The translations under genes and the position numbers were made by a program. Shown one piece after another: positions 23,070-34,302 of a stretch of DNA of 64,000 bases; position 1 is the first letter of the stretch; each line of letters begins with the position of its first letter. Below the pieces are notes generated by a model. That model was not told where the DNA came from, did no database searches, and was given only the letters and a program-made list of their open reading frames with translations. Source of the DNA: Pycnopodia helianthoides (lineage: Eukaryota; Echinodermata; Asteroidea; Forcipulatida; Asteriidae). The stretch lies in contig CM063249.1 of NCBI GenBank assembly GCA_032158295.1, forward strand, positions 14,116,078 through 14,180,077. Direction: 5' to 3'.

Positions 23070-24038
23070 TTACGAGACTTCCTTTATAGCCATGCTGCAT
23101 TTCTTCAGGGAGTAGTAGTTATTTTTCCATGGGTTCCATTGTAGTCCTTGTGCATATGGAACATTTCCTTGGTGGTAGTATTTACCGTTCAGATGTGAAT
23201 AGAAACATTCTCTAAACCACCAAGCTCCTTCATGACGAATTGCGCAGTTAGCTTCACTTACCTCTCTTTTGTCGTTATCGTAGTCTCTGGTAGTGAAATG
23301 TTGTCCATTGTGATGTTCTAAGGAGTTGCTTGCGGTACTGTCAGTGTTATATGAACTAACGCGGAGCGTGTACTTGTCACCTGATACAGCAAACACTTCA
23401 TAAACAGCCCAAGCGTTTTTCCCCTCCCAATCTTCAATTTGTACATTCAGTTGCCACTGTCCTGACTTTGTAAGTGAACGAAGAATATCAAGTCCCAACC
23501 AAAACTCAGAAGCTAGATTGCCGAAGCCGGTTTTGTAGTCAGCCAAATCACGGTAAAAGTTAACAGTGCCATCTTGTCTTCTCTGAAACACAATCCAACC
23601 TCCTCCATCAATCTCCATTTCACAGTAGACCTGTATGCCAATCATACCGACAGGATAAATGGTGTAGATGCCATTGACTCGATGTCCAGCTCTGAACCAC
23701 ATCTGACAACTGCTGTAACGTAAAGTTCCATCATAGTAGGCACTTCCTTGGCTCTGAATGAAGTCAGCAGGACTGTGATCTCTGGTGACGTTGTTCAACT
23801 CACAAACCTGGCTCCTTGTGTGATAGTTGAATGATTTACAATTTGAATCAAAAGAGCAGTCTCGCCCGCATTTCACAGGAGAAGAGTCTGTTTTCAACTG
23901 ATAAGCGTAATTCAGCAAGGCGTGGTTGCTGAGCAAATGTAGATTGTGAGTATTGAGTTCTTGTATACAACATTCGACCCAAACTTTTTGAGTCGAGAAA
24001 GTTAGAAGCAGAACCAGAGCAGTTATGGTCTCTTCCAT
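23070..24038 (-). CDS. secreted PAN/apple plus fibrinogen-C-terminal-domain protein, single exon
   Basis: An intact frame encodes 322 residues from the ATG at 24036-24038. That start gives a good signal peptide (MEETITALVLLLTFSTQKVW), whereas the upstream in-frame ATG would add 22 charged residues in front of it. Residues ~40-105 form a PAN/apple-like cysteine module (CGRDC, SNCKSFNYHTRSQVCELNN). Residues ~110-320 form a fibrinogen-related domain with the family signatures [34 protein letters not shown], the calcium-site segment DYDNDKR, NCAIRHEGAWWF and FYSHLNGKYY, ending in a WKNNYYSLKKCSMAIK tail. Such proteins are extracellular glycan or acetyl-group binders, like ficolin-type lectins. 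A defence role is inferred. A broken copy lies about 1 kb downstream. Confidence 0.88.
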   Translation of the reverse strand: MEETITALVLLLTFSTQKVWVECCIQELNTHNLHLLSNHALLNYAYQLKTDSSPVKCGRDCSFDSNCKSFNYHTRSQVCELNNVTRDHSPADFIQSQGSAYYDGTLRYSSCQMWFRAGHRVNGIYTIYPVGMIGIQVYCEMEIDGGGWIVFQRRQDGTVNFYRDLADYKTGFGNLASEFWLGLDILRSLTKSGQWQLNVQIEDWEGKNAWAVYEVFAVSGDKYTLRVSSYNTDSTASNSLEHHNGQHFTTRDYDNDKREVSEANCAIRHEGAWWFRECFYSHLNGKYYHQGNVPYAQGLQWNPWKNNYYSLKKCSMAIKEVS

Positions 24039-24520
24039 TGCTCGGCCAATGTGATTTTTTAAATTTGAAGTACGTACAGACGAGAACAACATAATTGTCA
24101 ACAACTGTCAGTCAAAGAAACGGTGCATATCTGAAAGCCTTTGAAAAGGTAACTGAAACCTCGTTATACATCCCTACGTGTACTGCATCGCCAGTGCATC
24201 ATATTGTTGAAACGTTGGCCTTGCATGAACAGACAATGTACCAATCAGGGGGCTAATGTAACCCAAAAGGTCATTGCTGAGGCAACCTATTAAACTGAGT
24301 TATACACAGCGTATGACGAGGTTTTAAAAGATCACTTTCAATGAAAGACTTACTTCGGCTTGAGAAATCAGAAATCAAAGAGAAATCAGCTTGCCTTTTC
24401 GTACACAAATACTTCATATAAATCGTATACAACTTTGAATAAGAAAATAAAATTAGCTGTTGCCAACTGCTTACCAACCAAAAGGAGCTATTGTTATAAA
24501 TGCAAAAATTAGATAAGCCT

Positions 24521-24638
24521 ACTGGCCAGACGTTTCGACCCTAGCAGGATTCTATCGCAAAGGCTTAAAAATCCTACCGAAAAAGACTCTTATAAAGACT
24601 TTTAACCTTGGCTCTGCTAGGGTCGAAATGTCAGTCCA
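24521..24638. repeat. inverted repeat with GTTTCGACCCTAGCAG arms
   Basis: GGCCAGACGTTTCGACCCTAG on the left is matched by the inverted CTAGGGTCGAAATGTCAGTCC on the right, with a ~70-base spacer. On the minus strand the left arm reads CCTGCTAGGGTCGAAACGTC, whose GAAACGTC ending resembles the 3' part of hammerhead ribozyme cores found in retroelement termini. The expected CUGANGA box is degenerate, so a ribozyme is not claimed. Confidence 0.55.
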
Positions 24639-26306
24639 CTAAAGTAATTTCTGCAATTTTAAATTAGTGAATACTACAATACATGGCTTGATTTGCCCTT
24701 AGCTGATGCTAAATGTGGCTTGCCCAGTGCTTTATAAAACCACCGACAACAATATAATTTAACCACATATCATTCTCGTCAATTTTAGGGTTTGAACATA
24801 GACCTAAGGCCAACATTTAAAAAACACATTTAGCGTCCCTGCCCGCTTCATTTTCAGAGTCCGTCTCTCCTTTTTTCCTTTTTTTTTGCAAAAAAATGAT
24901 ACGTTTTTAACGATTTCTTACGGGGAAAAAAATAAATAAATAAGATCGTATTTTTAGACTTTAGCACACCAAAAAATCTCACGGAAAAAAGCTGGCAACC
25001 ATCTTGAAAAATAGCCCGGTCGGTTGTCTTTCATATACCTCCTCAAAGAAGAAACATCAATTCATTCGCCCATCATCAGACTCGTTGATTACAATAAAGT
25101 AGCATCATAAACCTTAGCATGGAAATATTTAGATGCCACGGTTGGATGACACGGTCACGCGTCACTAAGTTATTTTTTATAGATTCGAGAACGTTAAAAA
25201 CATTTCATTTTAAGTGTGCACGAAAATAAATTCGCAAAATGTTAAGTGGTATAGTTATTTAAAAATTTAAATAAAAAATTATTCACGTCCATTCGACTTT
25301 GTACACAACACATTTGCCTTTGCTGTTGTGCATTGTCCGTGGCATATGCGAAAGTGTTTGTATATTATCGTTTTGAAACAACATCGTCTGTCAAAATTCG
25401 TTCAGAGTAAACAGTATCTTTACAATTTTCTTTCGGCGAAATTCCGGTCATGTAACTTTAAACACCTTGGTGTGAGCCTTTACATTGTTGCAGTACATTT
25501 CCCTAACCACAGTGCAAAGACTCGTTTATGTGTGCAAGTGTCATTCATAAAATGTCAAGTACATGTATAAGAGCATAATAATGCTAACTCTTTTGTTAAC
25601 AGACAAAGATTGCATTCACTTTCTGATGGCGGCGGGCGGCAGGTCTTTGATGTGCATGCGTGACCCGCAAAGTGGTTGGGGTTTGGATTTGTCTGTTTGC
25701 TTGTTTTGTTTTTGCTGTTTACTGCAAAAATAGAAGCGGGGATGGTCATTATTTTTCATTTAAAAATACAGACCTTTATCAACACAGCCATCCCGTTCCA
25801 ACAGCATTCACAATAACTGTAGCCTGCCAATGTAAATAGACCCCACCCAACATGGAACCTAAATTGTGACGTAAATATTGTGACGTCTTTCCAACCAAAT
25901 AGGCCTACTTAATTATAGCCCCCTCTCAATATTAGGGTAACTAATTAATTATTAACCTTAATTGGCCTTTCGAATTGACCCATAAAATACCAGTATAACA
26001 GCGTCCATTTTCAATTAACTTTTTATAAAGCTGCCAATTAAAGAGGTCCACTTTTGAAGAAGATCGCTGGCAATAGCCAAGTTACCTCTTTATAACAAGA
26101 CCTTGGATATTATTAGCGGAAAGCAAAACAAAGCCGAAAAAAGGTTTGGGGCTTAAGAATAAACTGTTTAGAAGCAGAACCTCGCTATAACGAGCTACTT
26201 GTATAGATGCTGACTGTAGTCAACTATAGATGGATTACAATAGATGGATTGCAATACGTGTGCACTTTTCCATCGTCATCAAAGATGTCGGTCAATGACG
26301 CGTATT

Positions 26307-26342
26307 GCAATCATAGAGTTATATATATAACTCTATGATTGC
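26307..26342. repeat. perfect 36-bp palindrome
   Basis: GCAATCATAGAGTTATATA followed by its exact complement TATATAACTCTATGATTGC (sharing the central bases) reads identically on both strands. Outer words GATGGATTGCAATACG (near 26242) and CGTATTGCAA (26301) / GCAATCCATC (26341) add partial inverted symmetry over about 110 bases. It is probably the centre of a foldback element. Confidence 0.85.
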
Positions 26343-26804
26343 AATCCATCTAGAAATACAACTCAACATTCAAAGTGAATTCATTGCTGACAGTGTCCAT
26401 TTTGCAATTAATGGATTCTACTGCAAAGGCCGCACGGGCTTTAAAGATTTGCAGTGTTGAATTATACAATAGCTGACCCAGTACTGTACTTACTCGGTGT
26501 TTAGTGTAAGCCGTTAATTGCACTCAATTTATTCGCGAAATTTCGCGAGGCTGTCAGTACCCGGTGGCGATTGGGCAATTCAAAAGCCTGACCAAGCATG
26601 ACATTGACGACAACACATAGTGTACAGTGTTGCAAAAAACACAGAAACGGTGACACACTAGTGGGGGGGGGCAATGTTGCTCATAGGGGTATATTTCTGT
26701 ATGTCGCAATCTGTTGTCAAGTACCTTGTTCGATGTAAAAGAACTGTTGGTGTTCTCTGAAAAATTGTGAATTGGATGATATTGTATTTGAATGTTATAT
26801 TTAG

Positions 26805-27073
26805 AGTATGAACAGGCCTATACGCAAAGTGCGCGCCTCAATCATTCCGTTGAAGCCTGCGGAAACACAAACCTCACATTATTTGATATAGATGAAGCTT
26901 TCCAGTATGTAAAGTATCTAAGAGCAACAATGGGGTGTGGAGGGCATATTACCCTCCGATTAACGAAGGGTAGAGAAAATTCTATTAGAATTTGGAGGTT
27001 AAGCATTTTTGTTGACTTAATTGTGTTACAAGGGGTTCCACGAGATTTTGAACACCGGTGTTTGAAATTAAAG
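26805..27073 (+). pseudogene. C-type lectin-like exon fragment
   Basis: The open block is bounded by a TATATTTAG acceptor and an AAA|GTAAGT donor. Its translation contains ACGNTNLTLFDIDEAFQYV and GVPRDFEHRCLKLK. The second resembles the long-loop end of a C-type lectin domain, where GEPND...C is usual. The expected tryptophans around it are degraded (IWRLSIFVDLIVLQ), and no partner exon with a signal peptide or WND motif was found nearby. It could be a live exon of a divergent lectin or a decayed fragment. Confidence 0.4.
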
Positions 27074-28107
27074 TAAGTAAAAATTAATATTTAATAATTA
27101 TACATGACTGTGTACATTCATTTAACAGTTGTGTGTTTGTATATTTTCAACAGAAATGAGTCATTATAACTGTATAGGCCTGAAACAGTCGTCTTGCAGT
27201 TCATCATAAAGTAGTGATTTAAATAACTAATGCATGAAATGATGAGTAAAAGAATATATAAAATGCTATAAATCGGGAAAGATTGTAAAATTTAAAATTT
27301 CAAAGATAATATTTTTGAGGAAACCCAAGTAAGTATAGAAACCTTCAGTGCCACAATGGATATAAAAATGGATATAAAATTGTTATTGATCCCCTCAAAG
27401 GTGAGATGTAGGGGTGGGGCACCTGGGGGCACTGGAAATTTGTTGGGGGCACCCCCGCCCCCCCCCCCCTGGCTACGCCGCTGTAAATTAGAGCGGCTCT
27501 AAGATTTCTCTGAAATGTTTATTTTTTATATTTTTTCCAACAGATGGAGTCAACAAGAAATATAAACCAACAAATATGTTTACCTCACAATAAATATTTC
27601 CAGAGTAATAATGTCTTTTCTCCGAAACAATCCCGGCCAAAAATCTGAAAAATGCGAGGTCAAACAAACCACGTGACAAAGGACTCGTGACATCATCGGT
27701 GGCTAGATGATTTGGACTTGCCTTTGTATGTACGGAGCTAACGCTTATACACACCCAAACCTCACCATTTACAACCAACGCGGCCGTGAATGTGACTCTT
27801 TAAAGGATGATCCAACTGGCACATAATCAGCAAGCCAATTTTGAACGGATTTGTGATTTGGGGATAATATTTCTCCCTCATAGTCCCTGCACAGCCTGAG
27901 TTTGCAAGGGAAACATATTAGTTATCATTTAAGACTCTTGCAGAAAATTGCTAGAAAATTTGTAATTTTTTTTAAAGATACCCAAAGCTTATTAGGCCTT
28001 TTTACGAGAACAATGTTCTGACCTTTTCGTTAGTATTGTCATTTAATAATTGCAGTTTTTTCAATTCGGTAAGTGATAAGCCCTATGAGGACAATAAGTG
28101 CCACTCG
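27074..28107. other. intergenic, repeat-like, no gene seen
   Basis: The block at 27380-27485 has a G-rich part followed by a long C run (CCCCGCCCCCCCCCCCCC) and CTGGCTACGCCGCTG. It looks like repeat sequence. The minus ORF at 27488-27778 has no domain. Confidence 0.4.
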
Positions 28108-28909
28108 TTAAAGGAACACGTTGCATTCGGGTTGGGCGCTTTTGGGCTATAACAAGCGTTTGATGTATAATGAGCACGGTCGGAAAGATGTTTAAAAAGT
28201 AGAATATAATGATCCACACAAACGTGCCTTAGAAATGCTTCGCTTTTGATAACTTTCGCGAAACAAAACGCTCCGCCATTTATGAGAGTCAAGATTTTGA
28301 CTCCAATAAATGGCGGACAAACTCTATTAGTCTTATTTCCAGTCGCAGCTGTTGAACTACGACTGAGCAATTATTTTATCAAAAATGTTACGATTACCAT
28401 CTGTTTATTATATTCCAATAATGTCCAGTTAATAAATGAATGAAAAAGAAAGAAACAAAATACGTTAAATAATGAAGTAGCAAGTCCCCACGTCTCGGTC
28501 CGTCCGGGCGTCCAGGGATGTACCAGCAGCAGCAAAACCCCGCGGCCATACCACCAATAGACCTCCCCCTGCATGCTGCAGTACAGTAGACGACGCGAAG
28601 ACAGGGTTCTCGTACAATGTATGATTTTAGCGGGGCCAACCTAGTAACACCGATGCTTTGTGTGGTGTAAGAAGGTCTGGTACCCGTTACTGTTATTGCA
28701 TCGACGATCGTATTGACGGCTTGAAAAACGTATACATTTCGCGGGACATGTCTCGGGGGTCAGAGGTCAATGTTTATTTTTTTTTAAATACCATTCACTA
28801 ATTATAACACATTAAAGGTGTTTTATTGCAAGAACAACTCTTAATAAGTATGAGGAACACCTCCAAACAGTAAAATTTTATGAGATTTGAAGGCAACGTG
28901 TTCCTTTAA
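28108..28909. mobile_element. TTAA-flanked MITE, 802 bp
   Basis: TTAA at 28108-28111 is followed by AGGAACACGTTGC. The exact inverted copy GCAACGTGTTCCT precedes TTAA at 28906-28909. Inside, CCGCCATTTATGAGAGTCAA and TTGACTCCAATAAATGGCGG form a second inverted pair (28274-28317). There is no transposase ORF. The layout is that of a piggyBac-type non-autonomous element. Confidence 0.82.
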
Positions 28910-29140
28910 CGAATGTCGGTAAGTTTCATGGCGATAATTTTTAGTGCAATACATAATATACTTTTGTGAAGGCTTTTACGTGTGGCATCACATGCTCATA
29001 CTGATTAATTGCCAAGTCATTAGTTTTTTTACAGTATCATCATGATGAAAGAAAATTGATTTTTTTTTGCTACAGTTAATGAGCGTGGTGTTGATGAGAG
29101 CTACAAATATGTAATCATCATTAGCGTTAGCAAGACAACT

Positions 29141-29749
29141 GTGAAAACTGTGGATACCCAAGACTTTCTCTACAAACTAGATCAGGTCAAGCACCAAATA
29201 CCTGACTCTGCTATTCTGGTTACTTTTGATGTGTCATCATTGTATACTAACATACCCCATCATGAAGGCATGAGTGCATGTGTCTCTGCCCTCAATGCTA
29301 GTAATCAATCCCGCCCCTCAGTGAGACATATTAAGGAACTCATGAGCCACATTCTCATGAAGAATAATTTTTCATTTTCTGACAGGCATTTTCTACAGGT
29401 ACAGGGTACTGCCATGGGTACCAAAATGGCACCCTCATATGCTAACCTATTCATGTCTCAGTTGGAGGACAGACTCCTGTCCTCCGCCCCCAACCGACCA
29501 CTAGTTTGGTGGAGATTTATTGATGATATTTTCTCCATCTGTTGTGGTGGCCAAGACAGCTTGGATGAGTTTATTGACCATATAAACTCATCTCACCCCA
29601 CCATAAAGTTCACTACCGAATACTCTCTCACCAGTGTGAATTTTCTAGATGTTACAATAACCAAATCCCCTAATGGCATTGTCACGGATGTTTACAGTAA
29701 ACCCACCGACACCCCACCAGTACCTTCTCTCCAACAGTTGTCACCCTAG
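29141..29749 (+). pseudogene. Penelope-like reverse transcriptase fragment
   Basis: The frame encodes reverse transcriptase motifs in order: LVTFDVSSLYTNIPH (first catalytic Asp), GTAMGTKMAPSYANLFM and WWRFIDDIF (the catalytic DD pair), then VNFLDVTITK. These match the Penelope-like family. The N-terminal fingers region is absent. The frame ends after YSKPTDT because of an apparent extra base in a four-C run at 29712-29715. The homologous protein clearly continues in the next frame as the endonuclease part. Confidence 0.85.
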
Positions 29750-30605
29750 TCACTGTAAGAAGGCAATTGCTTACAGTCAGGCCTTACGTATCAGACGTTT
29801 CTGTTCCACAGACACCCTGTACAAGAGGCGCTCATCAGAGCTAAGAAAACACCTTGTATCTAGGGGTCACAGCGAACGCAGGGTCCAACTTGCAATCAAC
29901 AGGGCTCTCAACGTACCTCGTCATACTCTGTTGACCAACACGGGAGCTAAAAAAGCTCCTACCAACAGAGTTGCCATGGTCACCACCTTCCACCCCAAAC
30001 TACCTAAACTTTCCTCAATCCTCAATAATAACATGACCATCCTTCACTCCTCCAACAGGTTACACTCAGCAATCCCTGAGGTCCCCATGGTTGCATTCCG
30101 CCGCCCTAAGAACCTAGGTGACATCCTAGTCAGAGCCAAACTTCCCCCAGGTACAGTCCGAACAGAACCCTCAACAGATATACTGGGCTGTCACAAATGT
30201 ACCCGTTCCAAATGTAAAACTTGTCTGTACATTAAGCCCTCACTTAAGGTGAAGAGTCTTATCACTGGCTCTTCATACAACATCAAGACCGACTCCCAAT
30301 GTAGCACACCTAATGTAATCTATGTCATATCATGTAAGAGATGTGGGCTACAATATGTGGGAGAGACTAAGACCAAACTCAGTCTTCGCTTTGCGAATCA
30401 TGTCTCTTCCATAAAGACCAAGAAACAGTACCCAGTCTCTATCCACTTCAACAGCCCCAATCATAGTGTCAATGATGTTGAACTTCTGGTGATTGAAGCT
30501 TGCAATGGTGATGACACACACCGCAAGCATAGAGAATCACACTGGATTCACCAACTCAAGACAGTCAAACCCTTTGGACTAAACATAAACACTGGTGTTA
30601 AATAA
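29718..30605 (+). pseudogene. Penelope-like C-terminal region with GIY-YIG endonuclease
   Basis: This is the continuation of the 29141 frame after the shift. It has a connector rich in basic residues, then a cysteine cluster GCHKCTRSKCKTCLYIKPS of the kind found in front of the nuclease in this family. The GIY-YIG domain follows: VIYVISCKRCGLQYVGET, a helix with LSLRFANHVS, then a conserved His and Glu segment (HRKHRESHWIHQLKTV). It ends naturally at NINTGVK. The nuclease frame itself is open, so decay is mild. Confidence 0.85.
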
Positions 30606-31117
30606 CTTCCCATTACCCTCCACTTCACCCCTGCCTGAAAATTTATATGTTGTATATATTCTGTAAATAAAAATATATATTTTTTTTTAAGTTGTCTTTA
30701 TAAATTCGTTACTATAACTATCTCATGTAGTAACCCCCTTTTTTCACAGGTCCCTCACACCTTTTTTAATATCATCCCACCTTTTGATCTTGCTATTCTC
30801 TATTAATTGACCATTGATAGTTGCATCATGATGCAACTTGCTCTTTAATCCTACCCTTTCATGTTTTCCTACCCTTTCATGTTTCCCTGCATTGTTATCG
30901 AACAATGCATTTACCACTTTTATGATCCAGTAATCCATCCTTCCACACTAAACATCCTTTGTCCTCACCACTTTACTCCTATTGGTTTATAGCCACCAAT
31001 TGTTTCTGAAATAGAAACTTTGATTGGCTGTAATTTTCCCGCTTCTTTCTGGATCCTTCCCTTAATCCCTTTCCCCTCTCTTTTAAATGGATATGTATTT
31101 GTTTGTACTTGTTTTAT

Positions 31118-31250
31118 GCCTCTGAAGAAGGTCCGGTTTGGATCGAAAGCTAAGGCCATCTACCCTACTCATTTATATAAAATGTATGTTTTATGCCTCT
31201 GACGAAGGTCCGGTTTGGATCGAAAGCTAAGGCCATCTACCCTACAAATT
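31118..31250 (+). ncRNA. two tandem hammerhead-like motifs at the Penelope 3' end
   Basis: CTGAAGA (31122-31128) and CTGACGA (31199-31205) both fit the hammerhead box CUGANGA. Each is followed by GGTCC-GGTTT-GGATC, which can form stem II with one G-U pair, and then by GAAA (31145 and 31222). The two copies are 77 bases apart and nearly identical. Hammerhead motifs are known in Penelope-like element termini. The stem III and cleavage-site part (AAGCTAAGGCCATC) is not a clean match, so activity is uncertain. Confidence 0.5.
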
Positions 31251-31431
31251 TTATATATATATATGTCTATAATTATATATGTTTTTAATTTTTTTATTAT
31301 TTATTATGTTTTTAAAAACTACAACACCTTATATAAAAGTGTTTTATAACTGGGGGTTCGGAGTCCATGGGTGATACTGCCTAAAGGGTCATAGGCCATG
31401 TCAATTGGGCCTGTCTGATATACCTAAGGGT

Positions 31432-31813
31432 TTAAAGGCACTGGACACTATTGGTAATTACTAAAAATAATTGTTAGCATAAAAACTTACTTGGTAACGA
31501 GCAATGGAGAGCTGTTGATAGTATAAAACATTGTGAGAAACGGCTCCCTCTGAAGTAACGTAGTTTTTGAGAAAGAAGTAATTTCTCAGTAAAAATATTT
31601 GAATTGATTTTGAGACCTCACGCGTGAGGTCTCGAAATCAAGCATCTGAAAGCACACAACTTCGTGTGACAAGGGTGTTTTTTCTTCCGTTATTATCTCG
31701 CAACTTCGACGACCAATTGAGTTCAAATTTGCACAGGTTTGTGCATAATGTTGAGATACACAAAGTGAGAAGACTGGTCTTTGACAATTACCAAAGGTGT
31801 CCAGTGTCTTTAA
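31432..31813. mobile_element. TTAA-flanked MITE, 382 bp
   Basis: TTAA at 31432 is followed by AGGCACTGGACACTATTGGT. The right end has ACCAAAGGTGTCCAGTGTCT before TTAA at 31810-31813. The two arms pair over about 24 bases with three mismatches. An internal inverted pair lies at 31615-31640 (TGAGACCTCACGCGTGAGGTCTC). There is no transposase. Confidence 0.8.
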
Positions 31814-34028
31814 CCTGTTTTTGCTAAAAACTGAAATAGTAATTAACTAATGTGTTTTCGGTCTACTGGCTGCAGACCGGTTGGCCATTAGAGGGTTAAG
31901 AAATTCACATGACGTTAATACTTAATTGAAGTCGAGCACGCTTCACCCATTATCAGCGCTGCCCATTATATTCCAAATTGTCAAATTTTCCAATCATAAC
32001 CGATCCTGTATTTCTCTCATTCTCCTCAAAGTATACGTTATCCCCCCTCAGAGAGATGGAAAATTAATATTTTTTAATTTAGATTTTTTTTTTAATTGTT
32101 CATAGAACCTTAAGCTCACAAAAGAAACCCTTTCCGCTGTTCTATAACCCGCCGCTATGTCGCCTTCCGGTTTCCAAGAAGACTGCTACATTAGCAATAA
32201 GTATGACCATAATTGGGATATTGTCATCAGTATTTTCTGCAGATCCAGCTTCAGCTTGTAACTTAAAGGTGAATACCGGTTCACTGTTTACATAATATTT
32301 ACATAGACCATATTTACATTTACATAGACCATAATTGTTAGTAGATAGTTTTTGTAAAACCAACTCATCAACTAAAATATCACGTAATTAACGAGCAATT
32401 TTCAACAAAACAAGAGCATGCAGTCACATGTCAGAGAAACGCTTCACTTTGCAAGTGTCAAATTTACGTGACATTGTTGCGCAGTGAAAACAGAACGGTG
32501 CTCTGTCAATGTAAATGTTATAACTTTCAACCAAGCAGCTGCATTTTTTTTTCTTTTCCAATTCTAAGTTGTCTGCTTTACGAAGTGATGTTAAAAAACC
32601 TCTCTCTTTTTTTTGTTGAAAATTCTTTAAAAAAAATAAAAGCGACCTGAAAGTTGCGTTCCATGCCCACTTTAATACCCCTTACTAGATCCTTTTCCGT
32701 CATGTTTTTGTTATTTTTTGTTTTCACCCTGTCTGTTTCTTCTCGTTGTCTTGTGTCCATGTTTGCTATTCCCACTACTATTTACCTTTTTTAACCTAGT
32801 TGTGGGCCTATCCCCCCTTTTTTACTGCTTTTTTATTTTCACTCCAGATGGAATCCTTTTAATGTTTCTAAGAGGAGTTCTATTTGTATATACTTGTATC
32901 TCTGTGTGTGAATTTGCCAAATAAATAGGCCTAATAATAACTATGGCGAGGCACGAGGATCCAGTCTGCATGCCCATCAAGCAGAAAGTCGGTACGTCAG
33001 TTAAATCAACACAATCTAACAACTATATTTCCTTTGTCCGAAGAAGGTTAGCCCACATTCTTTTAACATCGGTCACATCATATAGTCGTGTGACTAAAAA
33101 GAAAACCATAACAGCCCAAGGTTGGCATAAACGAAGGTCCGATGCTATGGAGAACGTTCTTTAGACATCCAAAGTGCCCATGCAGCTACAGCTTCGTGGT
33201 GTTTGCTCAAAGTGCTGGTATAAGCATCCGCTCTTGAAAAAGAAATTGTAAGGGCATTTAATAATTATGCCAGTTCATAATTATTTTATATCATGCTTGG
33301 TATGGGTACTAGCTGTACTCAAATATGTTTTATGCACATGGCGTCATTTGAGAAGGGCGCCCTCGACTAGAGGTCCATTGCGCGTTTTCCATTGTTTCGT
33401 CATAGTTTTACCTCCAAGATGGCGGCTTGATGACGTAAATTCATACGGTCTATTTAAAAAACATCCCCTTCCTCTTAATTTGTAAAAATGACGTAGGCCT
33501 CCGGATTTTAAGAAACGTCATCGACATTACCATTGAGGATTTAAAGAAAGTGACAGCTTTACATTTATGAATTTTGAGTTTGTATAGGGTGTACAATATT
33601 TTCTTAATTGTACACTGGTATAACCTAATCATTACATGCTTGTAAAACCCTATTGATATTTGAAGTGTTTAATATCTTTATTATTAAATCACTTTGTTCT
33701 GTATATCAGAGTGCTTTCTTTGCTGCATCTAAAATTCAGGCTTGTTGAGTTATTTACATTTACGGGTAGACTTTTGAAGATTTCCAATGTTTACTAATGA
33801 ACACGTAAATTCTGTGGAGGATCCTGTGGGTTGTCCCAGCGCCTCCCAGTCCAACAAGAGTGATGGAAGGGGTTGGTTGGGAGTGGGATTTATTTCCGTG
33901 TAGTCAAGCCATGATTATGTTATATATTCATTGTTTTTAACCATTAACAAGCAGTTGCCTAGTCTTCGCCACAATGATTAGTGGTTCTCCAACAAAACAG
34001 GTGATTAAAAGCCTTTTCTTCCTTTGGA
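31814..34028. other. intergenic, no gene seen
   Basis: AT-rich with pyrimidine-rich stretches near 32540-32830. The ORF at 32943-33164 has ordinary composition but no domain or splice context. The block at 33385-33455 (CCATTGTTTCGTCATAG, AAGATGGCGGCTTGATGACG) is a dispersed repeat shared with 11600-11690. Confidence 0.45.
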
Positions 34029-34302
34029 GATTGCCTGGAACTGGTTGCCTGTTAATTGCCTCATGTGACATGGCCCTAAGCCCCCTAAGAGTAAGGGCCT
34101 TGTCACATGAGGCAATCAACATGCAACTAGTTCCAGGCAATCGCCAAGAACAAAATGCATTAACCTTTGCATGTTCACATATTATTTTCTTGGGGATCGT
34201 AAGACATTGTTTGAAAAATTACTCATGTGCTCCAAAACTTGTCCTGTAGCGTGCACTGCAGTTGGTTGCCTGTAAAAGTTGTCTCATGTGACAAGGCCTC
34301 TA
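34029..34302. mobile_element. foldback element (TTGCCTGGAACTGGTTGCC arms)
   Basis: The left arm (34029-34079: ATTGCCTGGAACTGGTTGCC, TTGCCTCATGTGACATGGCC) pairs with the inverted right arm at 34093-34143, leaving a loop of only about 13 bases. A further partial copy of the left arm (GGTTGCCTGTAAAAGTTGTC, TCATGTGACAAGGCC) follows at 34263-34302. It is an imperfect long hairpin, probably a MITE or nested insertion. Confidence 0.75.

Larger units (their letters stand above)
24039..26804. other. intergenic with several inverted repeats
   Basis: No coding-like ORF is visible. Inverted repeats at 24521-24638 and 26307-26342 are listed separately. The remainder is AT-rich. A block at 25620-25660 (GATGGCGGCGGGCGGCAGG) is locally GC-rich. 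Confidence 0.45.
29080..31260 (+). mobile_element. Penelope-like retroelement, 5'-truncated and frameshifted
   Basis: The element starts within the reverse transcriptase domain and runs through a GIY-YIG endonuclease, a polyadenylation-like AATAAA (30666) and a 3' region with two direct repeats of CTCTGANGAAGGTCCGGTTT (31121 and 31198). Reverse transcriptase plus a C-terminal GIY-YIG nuclease is diagnostic of endonuclease-bearing Penelope-like elements. The N-terminal part is missing, and the two domains are separated by a frame shift near 29712. The downstream TTAA MITE at 31432 is a separate insertion. Confidence 0.85.

Noticed and set aside
27440..27485. Long C run next to a G-rich block as a regulatory G-quadruplex
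   Set aside because: It is adjacent to CTGGCTACGCCGCTG, which reads like a repeat terminus, and no gene is nearby. Kept only as low-complexity sequence.
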